Notes: generated by a model not told the origin, from the letters alone. A DNA stretch of 57,601 nucleotides from an uncultured Candidatus Saccharibacteria bacterium (GCA_947306745.1 CAMZHH010000002.1:1-57601), one strand, 5' to 3'; shown: positions 7,958 through 16,323, counted from the stretch's first letter. Translations and numbers: made by a program.

Positions 7958-9359
7958 ATTCGAAATAACCTTTTTCTATATCTTCTTCGAAGCGTGTCGC
8001 AAGGATTGGACATTCTTCGAGTGCATGCAATTTCTCGGCCCGTTCACGAATTGATTTTCCGCGCCCAATCGTCTTGCGCCAGCGTTCTGGGATTTGGTTG
8101 TAGCCATAATAAGCGCCAGCCAACTGGCCATAAATTGCCGCATTCGTATCTGCATCGCCACCGAGCGCTAAGACCTTCATCATACCATCTTCAAATCCAT
8201 CCGCATTCGCAAAGCCCCACAACGCAATCACCAAAGCATCAACCGTGTAGCCGCCCAGGTCTCGCAAATACGAACCATCGCCACCTATTCTACGATGCAT
8301 GTCTTCGCTTACTTCTTTATAGGTCGCTTTCAAATCTGGCGATACATACTCAAAGCATTCATCAATAATGCGATCCTTTTCAGCACCATTTAAGGCTAGG
8401 TGAATCGCAGCGCCAAATACCTCAGCCGTCATTTCAACCATCAGCGAATTATGTGTCTCGCGAGCCGAAATACGCGCTAACTCCACAGCTTCTTCAATAG
8501 CTACGTTATCGCGCGCGATTACTGCCGGTGCGATGCGCATAATACCACCGTTACCGGCCGCCCATTCTTTCTCAGCATCCGCCTTTACGACCGGGTCGTA
8601 CACAAACTCTGAAAGAGTATGATTCGTCTGATTGCCAATCCCGAAACCGCCATTTACCATGGAGTTTAAGCCTTCGTCGCGCCAATAAAGATATTTCGTC
8701 ATCACATCGTACGAATCGTAGCCACCATGCTCTAAAATCGAGTCCGCCATACAGAGCGCCATCGAAGTATCGTCCGACCATAAGCCGAAAATTCCGTGAT
8801 ATGGCGGCATTGTGCGAATCTCTTCCAAGTTCTTCTCGATGTCTTGCGATACCCAGCCAAATTCAATCGGCACACCCAACGCATCGCCAACCGCCAATCC
8901 CACCATCGAACCGCGCGCCCGATCAGTCATTTCGTCAACTTCCGGGATTACTTCCATGCGTGATTTTATTTCCGCTAAGGCCTTTTTCGCCATTTCTGGA
9001 TCGCGCCAATCCATCATAAAATGACCATCCAGGGCGCCGTGGTTTTCCAAAATCATTCGCTCCGTACTGCCTAAATCGTCGTCAAGCCAAATAAAATCTT
9101 CGTCAAAATCTATCGCGTCGGTCTTATAATCACCCCAATTCGTCGCTTGCACCTCAGTATCTAATCGCCGCAGCAGATCATCATCAAAGACATCTACTAG
9201 GGCACGTACAGCATTGTTTGCGCCTCGCCAAACATGCGTTGTTAGCCAGAAAACATGACCAGGGAAGTTATCCAACACAAAAGTCATCAACTCAGTTAAA
9301 TCCGAGACTGGCGATTCTACACCTCTAAATACCCCATCAATGTCCAGATAGATATTCAT
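7956..9359 (-). CDS. HAD-like domain fused to ADP-ribosylglycohydrolase
   Basis: Residues 1-135 look like a small HAD phosphatase of the kind found in multi-domain RNA-repair proteins: YLDIDGVFRG at the start holds the DxD nucleophile motif and WLDDD near residue 92 the acidic motif. From about residue 145 the protein is an ADP-ribosylglycohydrolase (DraG/ARH type): RGSMVGLAVGDALGVPIEF, SDDTSMAL, GNGGIMRIAPA, and GGDADTNAAIYGQLAGAYYG supply the metal-binding Asp/Thr residues. The predicted activity is removal of ADP-ribose from a protein or nucleic acid end, perhaps followed by phosphate removal by the HAD part. Translation starts 15 bp from the divergent helicase ATG, with TATAAT 10 nt upstream and no ribosome site. 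Confidence 0.85.
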   Translation of the reverse strand: MNIYLDIDGVFRGVESPVSDLTELMTFVLDNFPGHVFWLTTHVWRGANNAVRALVDVFDDDLLRRLDTEVQATNWGDYKTDAIDFDEDFIWLDDDLGSTERMILENHGALDGHFMMDWRDPEMAKKALAEIKSRMEVIPEVDEMTDRARGSMVGLAVGDALGVPIEFGWVSQDIEKNLEEIRTMPPYHGIFGLWSDDTSMALCMADSILEHGGYDSYDVMTKYLYWRDEGLNSMVNGGFGIGNQTNHTLSEFVYDPVVKADAEKEWAAGNGGIMRIAPAVIARDNVAIEEAVELARISARETHNSLMVEMTAEVFGAAIHLALNGAEKDRIIDECFEYVSPDLKATYKEVSEDMHRRIGGDGSYLRDLGGYTVDALVIALWGFANADGFEDGMMKVLALGGDADTNAAIYGQLAGAYYGYNQIPERWRKTIGRGKSIRERAEKLHALEECPILATRFEEDIEKGYFE

Positions 9360-9375
9360 GTATAATTAGATTATA
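9360..9375. promoter_or_regulatory. Overlapping face-to-face promoters for two divergent leaderless genes
   Basis: Only 15 bp separate the two ATG codons, and this gap reads TATAATTAGATTAT. On the plus strand TATAAT (9361-9366) lies 8 nt before the helicase ATG. On the minus strand TATAAT (9375-9370) lies 10 nt before the other ATG. Polymerases could hardly use both at once, and each -35 region falls inside the opposite coding sequence. Confidence 0.75.
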
Positions 9376-12300
9376 TGGAATTCGAAAAAGCTTATCAACA
9401 CTTGAACGACCAGCAGCGTGCCGCCGTCAATCATATCGACGGACCATTGCTCGTGATTGCCGGCCCAGGCACTGGCAAAACCCAGCTCCTATCTGTCCGC
9501 GTCGCCAATATTTTAAAACAAACCGACGCTAGCCCAGAAAATATCCTCTGTTTAACTTTCACCGAGACCGGCGCCAGCAATATGCGCCATCGCTTAGCTG
9601 ACTTTATTGGCCCAGAAGCCTATAAGGTGCAAATTCAGACCTACCATGCCTTCGGCTCGTATATCTTGCAAGAGCATCGCCCAGATTTAACGTCTTCCAT
9701 CGATGAGCTCGAACGTTTTACGATGATTCGCGAAATCCAGGAAAACCTCGATCCGAAGGATATTCTACGCCCAGAATTCTATACGCCAGCCATTATCTCC
9801 GCGATTTCCGATTTAAAATCCGCCGCTTTAACGCCAGACGATATTCGCAAAATCGTTCGCCGCAACCAAGAAGATTGCGCCAAGATTTACACTGCCATCG
9901 AAGAAGATATTCAAGCCACTAACGGCTTACGCTATCCAAAATCCGCCGAAGTTTACGGTCGAATTTTGGCCGCACTTAAAACTTTCGTCGACGCGCCAAG
10001 TGCCCAAGATTATATCGTAGGTAAAGTTGAACCGATTGCGCGCATCTATTATCGTTCACTCGCCGAAGCACTACTCGCCGAAGAGAATTCCGATAAGCCA
10101 TCCAGCAAAATGCCGGGGAAGTGGCGCAATAAGTATTTCAAGAAAGACAAGAATAATCGCTACGTCTTTGGCGATGATATCGCAAATAAAAAGTTACTTA
10201 GCCTCGCCAATATCATGGAGCAGTATAGCGCACGCCTCAATCAAGCCGGCCTCTTCGATTATGACGATATGATTCTGAACGCCATCAAGCTTCTCGCCGA
10301 AGACGACGAAAAACGTTTCAACGCCCAAGAGCGCTTCCAGTATATTTTACTCGACGAATTCCAGGATACTAACGATGCGCAAGCAAAATTAGTTAGTCTT
10401 CTGACCGATAATCCAAGCAATGAAGGTCGCCCAAATATTATGGCCGTCGGCGATGATGATCAGGCAATTTATGGCTTCCAGGGCGCCAATACGTCCAACT
10501 TCTTTGATTTCGACGAAAAATACCACCCAGAACACATCTTCTTAACCAAGAATTACCGCTCAAGCAAACCGATTCTCGAGTTTTCACATAACATCATCGA
10601 GCAGGCGACCGACCGTTTTTGCAAAGCGCCAAACGTAAATATCGACAAACATATCACCGCCGAAAATCCACCCGCCGAAACGGATATCAAATTGATGGAA
10701 TTTCCAGCCTACCAAGCCGAATATTCATTCATTGCTAACAAAATTAGCGAACTCATCAAAGCTGGTACGCCAGGGAATAAAATCGCCATCATCGCGCCTA
10801 AGCACAAATATCTGGTGAGCATCTTGCCATATTTGCACGCCAAAGATATTCCAGTCTCTTACGTTCGCCGCGAGAATATCCTCGAAAATACCGACATTCA
10901 ACAACTTCTTAACGTTCTCGACTTAATCTTGGCACTCAACGCTGCACCAAAAGTCGCCGATCCGTATTGGTTTGAAACGCTTAGTATGCCTTGTTGGAAG
11001 CTAACGCCAAAACAGATTATTGAACCCATCCAAAACGCCCGCCAAAGCCACCGCACCATCATCGAACAAATGCTCGAGACGGTTGATTCGACTTTGCCAA
11101 GCATTGCTGAATACTTTACTACGCTCGCCGGCAAAGTTTCGAGCTTTAGTGCTGAATACATCATTAACAACCTCTGCGCCAAGCTTTACGCTGATAGCGA
11201 CAACTACGAATTATTTAGCAACCTCAACACTCTGCGCGAACTCGTAACTACTAAAAATAGCCACCGCGGTAACAAGCTATCTCTCGCCGAATTCCGCAAT
11301 GTTTTGCACGCCTATGAAGCAGCCGAAATGGCAATCCTAAACAAGTCTCCGTATCACGAATCCGATACTGCCGTTCAGCTTCAAACCGTACATTCTGCGA
11401 AAGGCCTCGAGTATGAGCATGTCTTCCTAATTGCTGCCGATAATAAAAACTGGAGCGAAGCCAAGGGTAATACCGACCTTATCACCTTGCCACGCAACCT
11501 TGAACATGTCCGCCACACCGGCGACTCTGCCGATGAGAAGATTCGCGTCTTCTTCGTTGCTATTACTCGCGCCAAGTCGCAGCTCTACCTCACTTATAGT
11601 CTCTCGGATTTTGCCGGCCACGACGCAGATCGCCTCAAATACCTCGACATTCGCGAACAAGATGGTAATCTTGTCAGCCATGTACTGGAGCAAAAGTACG
11701 CTACTGTCACGCCTGCCAATTACGAAGCGCTCGATGTGGTCGACATTGCGCCAGATAAATGGTTCGATAATTACTATCCAAGCGATGAAGTACGTCGTAA
11801 CCTACTTAAACCATATGTTGAGCATTATCGCCTCTCGCCAACCCACCTCAATACTTTCATCGATTTACGCTATGGCAATGGCCCGAGTGACTTCCTACGC
11901 AACTACATCATCGGCGTACCGGGCGAAAGCAATTTCGCCATGAAATACGGCACCTTTATTCACGAAATCATGGATGAGGTTAATAAAGAGAATCTCAGCA
12001 ACGAAGTAGCCATGGAACGCTTTATGGCAAAAATTGCCGCCGCTGATGGAGAAGAGAAAGAAAAAGACGATTTACGCAAACGCGGTGAGCAAGAATTAGC
12101 GAAATTCCTTGCCGAGCGCGGCGACCTAATCCGTAACACGAAGGCCGATTCCGAACGTGGCTTCTTTAGTGAAACCATTACCGTTGGCGACGCGATTCTA
12201 ACCGGCAAAATTGACCGCATCGAAATCGACGAAGAACATAAAACCATTACTGTAGCCGATTACAAAACCGGCGCGCCGAAGCATAAATGGGGCACCACCG

Positions 12301-12596
12301 ACAGTACTTTCGCATACAAGATTCAGCTCTACTTCTATAAGTTCTTGCTAGAAAATTCGCGCGATTATCGTAATTACAAAGTCACTAAAGGGCGCATTGA
12401 TTATATCGCACCAGATCAGGATGACGATATCGTTTCGCTCGAACTAGCTTTCGACGAAAAAGAAAACGAACAAGTTAAGCACTTAATTCAAGTCGTTTTT
12501 CATCATATTAAGACATTAGAGTTTCCATCTACCGACGAAGCCCTCGCTAGTAGCAACCCAACTAAAGCCTTCTACGACCAATTGGTTGCCGAATAG
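9375..12596 (+). CDS. UvrD/PcrA-like helicase with C-terminal RecB-type nuclease
   Basis: This 1073-residue superfamily 1 helicase carries all motifs: Walker A AGPGTGKTQ (29-37), FTETGASNM, LLDEFQDTNDAQ, VGDDDQAIYGFQGA, LTKNYRSSKPIL, QTVHSAKGLEYEHVF, and VAITRAKSQLYL. From about residue 815 it continues into a PD-(D/E)XK nuclease: LSPTHLNTFI, then HEIMDEV, GKIDRI and VADYKTGAPKHKW, with the acidic residues and lysine of the active site. The architecture resembles AddA or the Mycobacterium AdnA/AdnB proteins, which resect double-strand breaks, but I see no partner subunit in this window. It may process DNA ends alone, or degrade imported DNA. Start by TATAAT 8 nt upstream; divergent from the HAD-ADPr hydrolase gene. 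Confidence 0.9.
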   Translation: MEFEKAYQHLNDQQRAAVNHIDGPLLVIAGPGTGKTQLLSVRVANILKQTDASPENILCLTFTETGASNMRHRLADFIGPEAYKVQIQTYHAFGSYILQEHRPDLTSSIDELERFTMIREIQENLDPKDILRPEFYTPAIISAISDLKSAALTPDDIRKIVRRNQEDCAKIYTAIEEDIQATNGLRYPKSAEVYGRILAALKTFVDAPSAQDYIVGKVEPIARIYYRSLAEALLAEENSDKPSSKMPGKWRNKYFKKDKNNRYVFGDDIANKKLLSLANIMEQYSARLNQAGLFDYDDMILNAIKLLAEDDEKRFNAQERFQYILLDEFQDTNDAQAKLVSLLTDNPSNEGRPNIMAVGDDDQAIYGFQGANTSNFFDFDEKYHPEHIFLTKNYRSSKPILEFSHNIIEQATDRFCKAPNVNIDKHITAENPPAETDIKLMEFPAYQAEYSFIANKISELIKAGTPGNKIAIIAPKHKYLVSILPYLHAKDIPVSYVRRENILENTDIQQLLNVLDLILALNAAPKVADPYWFETLSMPCWKLTPKQIIEPIQNARQSHRTIIEQMLETVDSTLPSIAEYFTTLAGKVSSFSAEYIINNLCAKLYADSDNYELFSNLNTLRELVTTKNSHRGNKLSLAEFRNVLHAYEAAEMAILNKSPYHESDTAVQLQTVHSAKGLEYEHVFLIAADNKNWSEAKGNTDLITLPRNLEHVRHTGDSADEKIRVFFVAITRAKSQLYLTYSLSDFAGHDADRLKYLDIREQDGNLVSHVLEQKYATVTPANYEALDVVDIAPDKWFDNYYPSDEVRRNLLKPYVEHYRLSPTHLNTFIDLRYGNGPSDFLRNYIIGVPGESNFAMKYGTFIHEIMDEVNKENLSNEVAMERFMAKIAAADGEEKEKDDLRKRGEQELAKFLAERGDLIRNTKADSERGFFSETITVGDAILTGKIDRIEIDEEHKTITVADYKTGAPKHKWGTTDSTFAYKIQLYFYKFLLENSRDYRNYKVTKGRIDYIAPDQDDDIVSLELAFDEKENEQVKHLIQVVFHHIKTLEFPSTDEALASSNPTKAFYDQLVAE

Positions 12597-12674
12597 TAAT
12601 CGCATACGCCTCACAGTCGTCGTTATTCCCGCCAAACTATATAATCATCAGTAAAAACAGGTATAATAAAGAGT

Positions 12675-13379
12675 ATGATTTTTAAGCACAAATTCGAGGT
12701 GGGCTTAGACGATGTTAATCTTAACTACAAAATGACCGATCGCGCCATCCTCAGATGTTTCGAAGAAATCGCCAGTAAACATTCCGATAGTATTCAAAAC
12801 GGCCTCGAAGACATCGGTGCACAAAATTTAACTTGGATATTGATAGAATGGACCGTCGATATTGACATGCGTCCAAAATACGGCGACAAAATCAGCGTTC
12901 GCACCTGGATTAAGCCATCACTTACGCGTTATATTTATCGCGATTTCGAGATTCGCCAGGGTAGCAAAGTTTGCGTCAGGGCAACTTCAAAATGGGCCAT
13001 TATTAATCTAAAAGACAAGACTATCGCGCGCGCCAGCAAAGAATTGCTCGACGCCTATCAGCCAGAAGAAAATGAAGCCATTCCAACCTACTCGCTCGGT
13101 CGCCTACACGTTTTAGAAAAATACGATGAGCACAGGCAAGTCGCCATTCGCAAGAGCGATATCGACATCAATCAACACGTCAACAATCTTAATTACTTAC
13201 ACCTCATCAATGAGTTAATGGACTTCGGTGAACAATTCAACCATTTCCGCATCATCTACAAAAAAGAAGTTAAATACGGCGACAAAATCACCGTTTGCCG
13301 TCAAAATACTGACGGTACGGCATATTTCTTAATTAAAGACCAAAACGATCAACCGCGCGCCATTATTGAATGCCGCTAG
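12675..13379 (+). CDS. Acyl-ACP-thioesterase-like double hotdog protein
   Basis: The 234 residues match the acyl-ACP thioesterase family (FatA/FatB type): an N-terminal hotdog beginning FKHKFEVGLDDVNLNYKMT, WILIEWTVDIDMRPKYGD, and a second hotdog opening with the active-site-like segment SDIDINQHVNNLNYL. Members release fatty acids from acyl carrier protein. Patescibacteria usually lack fatty-acid synthesis, so the substrate here could instead be acyl-CoA or a scavenged acyl chain. TATAAT lies 7 nt before the ATG. The gene ends exactly where the convergent minus-strand gene ends, with no gap and no clear terminator. Confidence 0.8.
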   Translation: MIFKHKFEVGLDDVNLNYKMTDRAILRCFEEIASKHSDSIQNGLEDIGAQNLTWILIEWTVDIDMRPKYGDKISVRTWIKPSLTRYIYRDFEIRQGSKVCVRATSKWAIINLKDKTIARASKELLDAYQPEENEAIPTYSLGRLHVLEKYDEHRQVAIRKSDIDINQHVNNLNYLHLINELMDFGEQFNHFRIIYKKEVKYGDKITVCRQNTDGTAYFLIKDQNDQPRAIIECR

Positions 13380-13784
13380 TTACATCGTAATAAAACCGAC
13401 AATAATAAAAATCCACAAAACCAAGCGCTGAATTACCCACAAAATCACCACCGCCGCGAGGGCCGCTAAAATAGCTGGCCAAAATTCCGCCGTACCATAT
13501 AAACCTAACGGCCAAATCGCCATAATTATCGCGTAAACAATATCCGCCACAGGATAAAAATAGCCAAAACGCGTAATCCAAAGCATCGCCACCACAGTCG
13601 CCACCAGGGAAGTAATTAACCAGAACACAAAAGCCATACCCGTTGACGGATAAAACTGCGGAAAAATCGCCGGTAAAACTAAGAAGTCAATTAAGTACTT
13701 TGCCACAAACACGCCAATCAGTCCGAAGAAGCTCGCAACGGTAAACCCCCAAACTTTCTCCGGCTTCTTGCGTGCAACGGTCAT
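13380..13784 (-). CDS. Four-helix membrane protein downstream of murI
   Basis: This 134-residue protein has a basic N-terminus (MTVARKKPEK) and four probable membrane helices (about 12-38, 48-70, 76-97 and 103-132). Its ATG overlaps the murI stop by ATGA, so it is translated by coupling from the murI message. No family recognised. Its stop abuts the convergent thioesterase-like gene. Confidence 0.65.
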   Translation of the reverse strand: MTVARKKPEKVWGFTVASFFGLIGVFVAKYLIDFLVLPAIFPQFYPSTGMAFVFWLITSLVATVVAMLWITRFGYFYPVADIVYAIIMAIWPLGLYGTAEFWPAILAALAAVVILWVIQRLVLWIFIIVGFITM

Positions 13785-14539
13785 AGCTCTAGCATTCTCC
13801 GATAGAAGTCCGTCGTCTCAGTGCGTCCGTCCGACGATTCGAAGATAATATCCGCTTCTGGCGACAAGCCGCGCAAATCACGCTCATCAAGATTGCGCAT
13901 CAGCTCGCGCGCTACGCCTTCAGCACCATTATAAATATCAACATCACCTAAAATCTCACGAATCTGACGCTCTACGAACGGATAGTGCGTACAGCCCAAA
14001 ACCACCGCCTTAGCACGACCGCGATATTTGCCGATATATTTTTCGAGCAATTCATTAATCGCTGGGTTTTGCATATCTTCTTGCTCAACTAAATCCATCA
14101 AGCCAGGGCAAGGAATCGGAATTAAGTTCGCGCTGTCGCGAAGCTCTTCCATATGTTTCTGGAATTTACCTAATTTAAGCGTACCAGTGGTCGCCATCAC
14201 GAGAATATCTTCACCAGGATGGGCTTCCGTAGCTGGCTTAATTGCCGGCTCGATACCTAGCACGATTTTGTCTGGATATTTCTCACGAATCAACTCGGCC
14301 GCCGAAGAAGTTGCCGTATTACATGCAATTACTAAAGCCTTGACGCCTTTGCCGAATAGATAATCCGCATTCGCGAGCGAAATCTGTGCAATTTCGTCCT
14401 GTGTGCGATCGCCATAAGGTGCATTTTTAGCATCGCCAAAATACAGGATATTTTCCTGCGGCAAAATCTTTACAATTTCTTTGAGTACCGAAACACCACC
14501 AACACCCGAATCAAAAATTCCAATATAATCTGTATACAT
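13781..14539 (-). CDS. murI: Glutamate racemase
   Basis: It interconverts L- and D-glutamate to supply D-Glu for peptidoglycan. Both catalytic cysteines are present in ACNTATSSA and LGCTHYPFVE, and the N-terminus IGIFDSGVGGVSVLKE with DAKNAPYG is standard. The length (about 252) is normal. Of the clustered start codons, the first ATG (14548) overlaps the -10 box TAAAAT (14552-14547), so it could not be transcribed from that promoter. The ATG at 14539, 7 nt past the box, matches the leaderless spacing seen elsewhere; 14542 is an alternative. A MurL-like epimerase at 36482 may give a second route to D-Glu. Confidence 0.93.
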   Translation of the reverse strand: MYTDYIGIFDSGVGGVSVLKEIVKILPQENILYFGDAKNAPYGDRTQDEIAQISLANADYLFGKGVKALVIACNTATSSAAELIREKYPDKIVLGIEPAIKPATEAHPGEDILVMATTGTLKLGKFQKHMEELRDSANLIPIPCPGLMDLVEQEDMQNPAINELLEKYIGKYRGRAKAVVLGCTHYPFVERQIREILGDVDIYNGAEGVARELMRNLDERDLRGLSPEADIIFESSDGRTETTDFYRRMLEL

Positions 14540-14556
14540 CATAAACATTTTAGCAT

Positions 14557-14580
14557 AAAAAAGGAGCCCCGCAGGGCTCC
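14557..14580 (-). terminator. Intrinsic terminator of the L,D-transpeptidase gene
   Basis: On the minus strand GGAGCCC and GGGCTCC pair around a 4-nt loop and run into TTTTTT. The -10 box of murI begins 5 bp further on, so one transcript ends and the next starts within about 20 bp. Confidence 0.9.
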
Positions 14581-14581
14581 G

Positions 14582-15454
14582 TTACGGAAGTACAATGATG
14601 TACGTTCCTTTTTTGGAGTTTTCGTAGACAATTCGAGCCGCTTCTTCAGTAGTATTTACACATCCGTGCGAGCCGTTCGACTGGTAAATCGTACCGCCAA
14701 ACTTTCCGTGACGCCACGGCGCATCGTGAATTCCAATACCGCCGTTAAAACAGGTGAAATATTTGACGTGATTGCCAGGATTACCATTCATGTCGAAATC
14801 GTGGTTTTTGTGATAAACCTGATACACGCCAGTCGGCGTCGGCGACTTCTTTGCATTGCCAGTCACGCAATCTGCGCGAACTTGCAGCACTCCATCGACG
14901 TAACATTCAAGATATTGCCCAGAGATGCTTACCAAAGTAAAGTTTCCATATTTTTCCGTCAAAATCTGCAGAGCTTCTTCCCAAGTTTTGACGACATAAT
15001 CGCCACAAATGTAGTTACCATTTGCCAGACGATACCAGCCATCTTTTTCACCGAGAACATTGATTGCTTCGCCCGTAGAGTGCTTCATAACTTCCTCGTA
15101 ATTCGTGCTCGGGCCAGTGCGCTCACGCACGCCATCGCCTACTACATAGAAAGTCGGCTGCTCAAAGAAGTATTGCGCCTCTTCGACCGGGATCAGATAC
15201 TGCGCGAACATATAATGGTCATTAGTCAACCTCCACCATTCGCCAGACATCTCTATCACATCTACGACTTCACCGCGTTGATGCTTGCAGGCAATCTTAC
15301 TGTCCGTCGAAGCGCCTTCGCGCTCACGCACATCGTTGCCCGTCACATAACAGGGCACGACATTGCTTTCTGCTTGCGCCTCAGCTAACGGGGTAAAAGC
15401 CGCCATACCGAGCACCATCGTCACAACGATCAAAATCAGGACTACTTTACGCAT
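14582..15454 (-). CDS. Secreted L,D-transpeptidase with two SH3b domains
   Basis: The 290-residue protein begins with a signal peptide (MRKVVLILIVVTMVLGMAAF, cleavage likely after AEA or AQA). Two SH3b repeats follow (about 35-95 and 100-165; VREREGAST and VRERTGPSTN mark each). The YkuD domain occupies the C-terminal 120 residues, with the catalytic motif SHGCVN and an upstream histidine in GIHDAPWRHGKFGG. It should form 3-3 cross-links in peptidoglycan or attach proteins to it. The ATG at 15454 is chosen over an upstream GTG because the ribosome site AAGGGGG sits between them. Prolines checked are CCG or CCC. A structured leader precedes it. Confidence 0.9.
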   Translation of the reverse strand: MRKVVLILIVVTMVLGMAAFTPLAEAQAESNVVPCYVTGNDVREREGASTDSKIACKHQRGEVVDVIEMSGEWWRLTNDHYMFAQYLIPVEEAQYFFEQPTFYVVGDGVRERTGPSTNYEEVMKHSTGEAINVLGEKDGWYRLANGNYICGDYVVKTWEEALQILTEKYGNFTLVSISGQYLECYVDGVLQVRADCVTGNAKKSPTPTGVYQVYHKNHDFDMNGNPGNHVKYFTCFNGGIGIHDAPWRHGKFGGTIYQSNGSHGCVNTTEEAARIVYENSKKGTYIIVLP

Positions 15455-15547
15455 TATTAATACAACCCCCTTCACTCGTTCGTCCCACTCCAGTTGTAAG
15501 TTACTTCCCGCAATCGATATATTTTGCGAGATACATATTTAATTATA
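15455..15547 (-). promoter_or_regulatory. Promoter and hairpin leader of the L,D-transpeptidase gene
   Basis: On the minus strand TATAAT (15547-15542) starts a leader of about 80 nt. It holds a hairpin (TCTCGCAA with TTGCGGGA, one G-T pair) and ends in the ribosome site AAGGGGG. This contrasts with the leaderless neighbours. Confidence 0.6.
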
Positions 15548-15660
15548 CCACACTATGCTAAAAATGTCAATCATGCTCATGCTTGCACAGCCATAAAACC
15601 GGTGCTATAATCTGTCAAGTTTTGCTCATTATTACACACCTGGGGAAGGAGGTGACATGG

Positions 15661-15870
15661 ATGGCAACGTACAAATGCCCACACTGCGGTGCACCTTGCC
15701 TGAGCCCGAAAGATGCGGCCAACCATTGTGCTGGCTATCTGCAGACTTTTCGCGGCGTCAAGCCCGGCAAATACACTTGTCCGGAATGTAATGGCAGTGG
15801 CGAAAAGGCCAGTTTTCTCGGCCCGGCCACAGTTTGTCCGCGCTGCGGTGGCTCCGGTAAAATCGGCTAA
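15661..15870 (+). CDS. Small DnaJ-type zinc-finger protein
   Basis: A 69-residue protein with three paired-cysteine knuckles: CPHCGAPC near the N-terminus, then CPECNGSGE and CPRCGGSGK, the CxxCxGxG pattern of DnaJ zinc fingers and relatives. It probably binds one or two zinc ions and may act as a protein- or RNA-binding adaptor. The ATG at 15661 is set by AAGGAGG about 8 nt upstream; TATAAT lies at 15606-15611, giving a leader of about 45 nt. All prolines are CCC, CCT or CCG. It stands alone between promoter and terminator. Confidence 0.7.
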   Translation: MATYKCPHCGAPCLSPKDAANHCAGYLQTFRGVKPGKYTCPECNGSGEKASFLGPATVCPRCGGSGKIG

Positions 15871-15892
15871 GTCATCGCACTTCATCCATAAC

Positions 15893-15928
15893 CGCCCGCT
15901 AGCACTATCGTCGCCAGCGGGCGATTTT
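15893..15928 (+). terminator. Intrinsic terminator
   Basis: CGCCCGCT and AGCGGGCG form an 8-bp stem with a 15-nt loop followed by ATTTTT. It closes the zinc-finger gene. The next promoter (TGCTATAAT) begins right after it. Confidence 0.88.
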
Positions 15929-15930
15929 TA

Positions 15931-16044
15931 TGCTATAATAAGCTTAATCGAATCATGCTTCGGCCCCTGATTCAGATTCATAAATTTCCGACGCCAATAT
16001 TGCGTCAAATACACATCTATTAACGCTTATTGCAAAGGATTTTT
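15931..16044 (+). promoter_or_regulatory. Extended -10 promoter and leader of the polymerase Y operon
   Basis: TGCTATAATAAGCTT matches the box that elsewhere sits directly on an ATG, but here the ATG is replaced by TTAATC, leaving a leader of about 100 nt before the next start at 16045, which has AAAGGA upstream. No obvious LexA-type operator is seen. Confidence 0.5.
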
Positions 16045-16323
16045 ATGGATCAATCTTCCAATCAAAACAATTTACACGAGCCAATCGAAGTCGACGCCAC
16101 TTTTTCGCGACATCTACTGGGCCACTGTCAGCCCGTCGCTTTTCGCACTAGCTCTGGCAGAGAAGTCGCCATCACACAAGTCGGCCTCGTGCATCCTAAG
16201 TACGACGGCCTGCGCACAGTTTACGCTTTTGACGTCACCGATGGCGCTACAGATTATCGCTTAGCGCTCGATTGCGACTCGCTCAACTGGTTCTTAGAAT
16301 TCGAAGGAGATCAATATGTATAG
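16045..16323 (+). CDS. Small orphan protein coupled to a Y-family polymerase
   Basis: This 92-residue acidic soluble protein overlaps the polymerase start by 8 bp (ATGTATAG), so the two are translated together. The ATG at 16045 is chosen because AAAGGA lies just before it; a TTG 15 nt upstream would cover that site. I do not recognise the family. By position it recalls the YolD-like or UmuD-like small partners encoded before translesion polymerases, but I see no UmuD catalytic Ser/Lys pattern and only a general resemblance in size to YolD. Confidence 0.6.
   Translation: MDQSSNQNNLHEPIEVDATFSRHLLGHCQPVAFRTSSGREVAITQVGLVHPKYDGLRTVYAFDVTDGATDYRLALDCDSLNWFLEFEGDQYV

Noticed and set aside
11431-11943. 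170-codon plus-strand frame inside the helicase gene
   Set aside because: Ser/Thr-rich out-of-frame product within helicase motifs V and VI.
14666-15388. 240-codon plus-strand frame opposite the L,D-transpeptidase
   Set aside because: The minus strand has a signal peptide, SH3b and YkuD motifs and a ribosome site; the plus frame has none of these.
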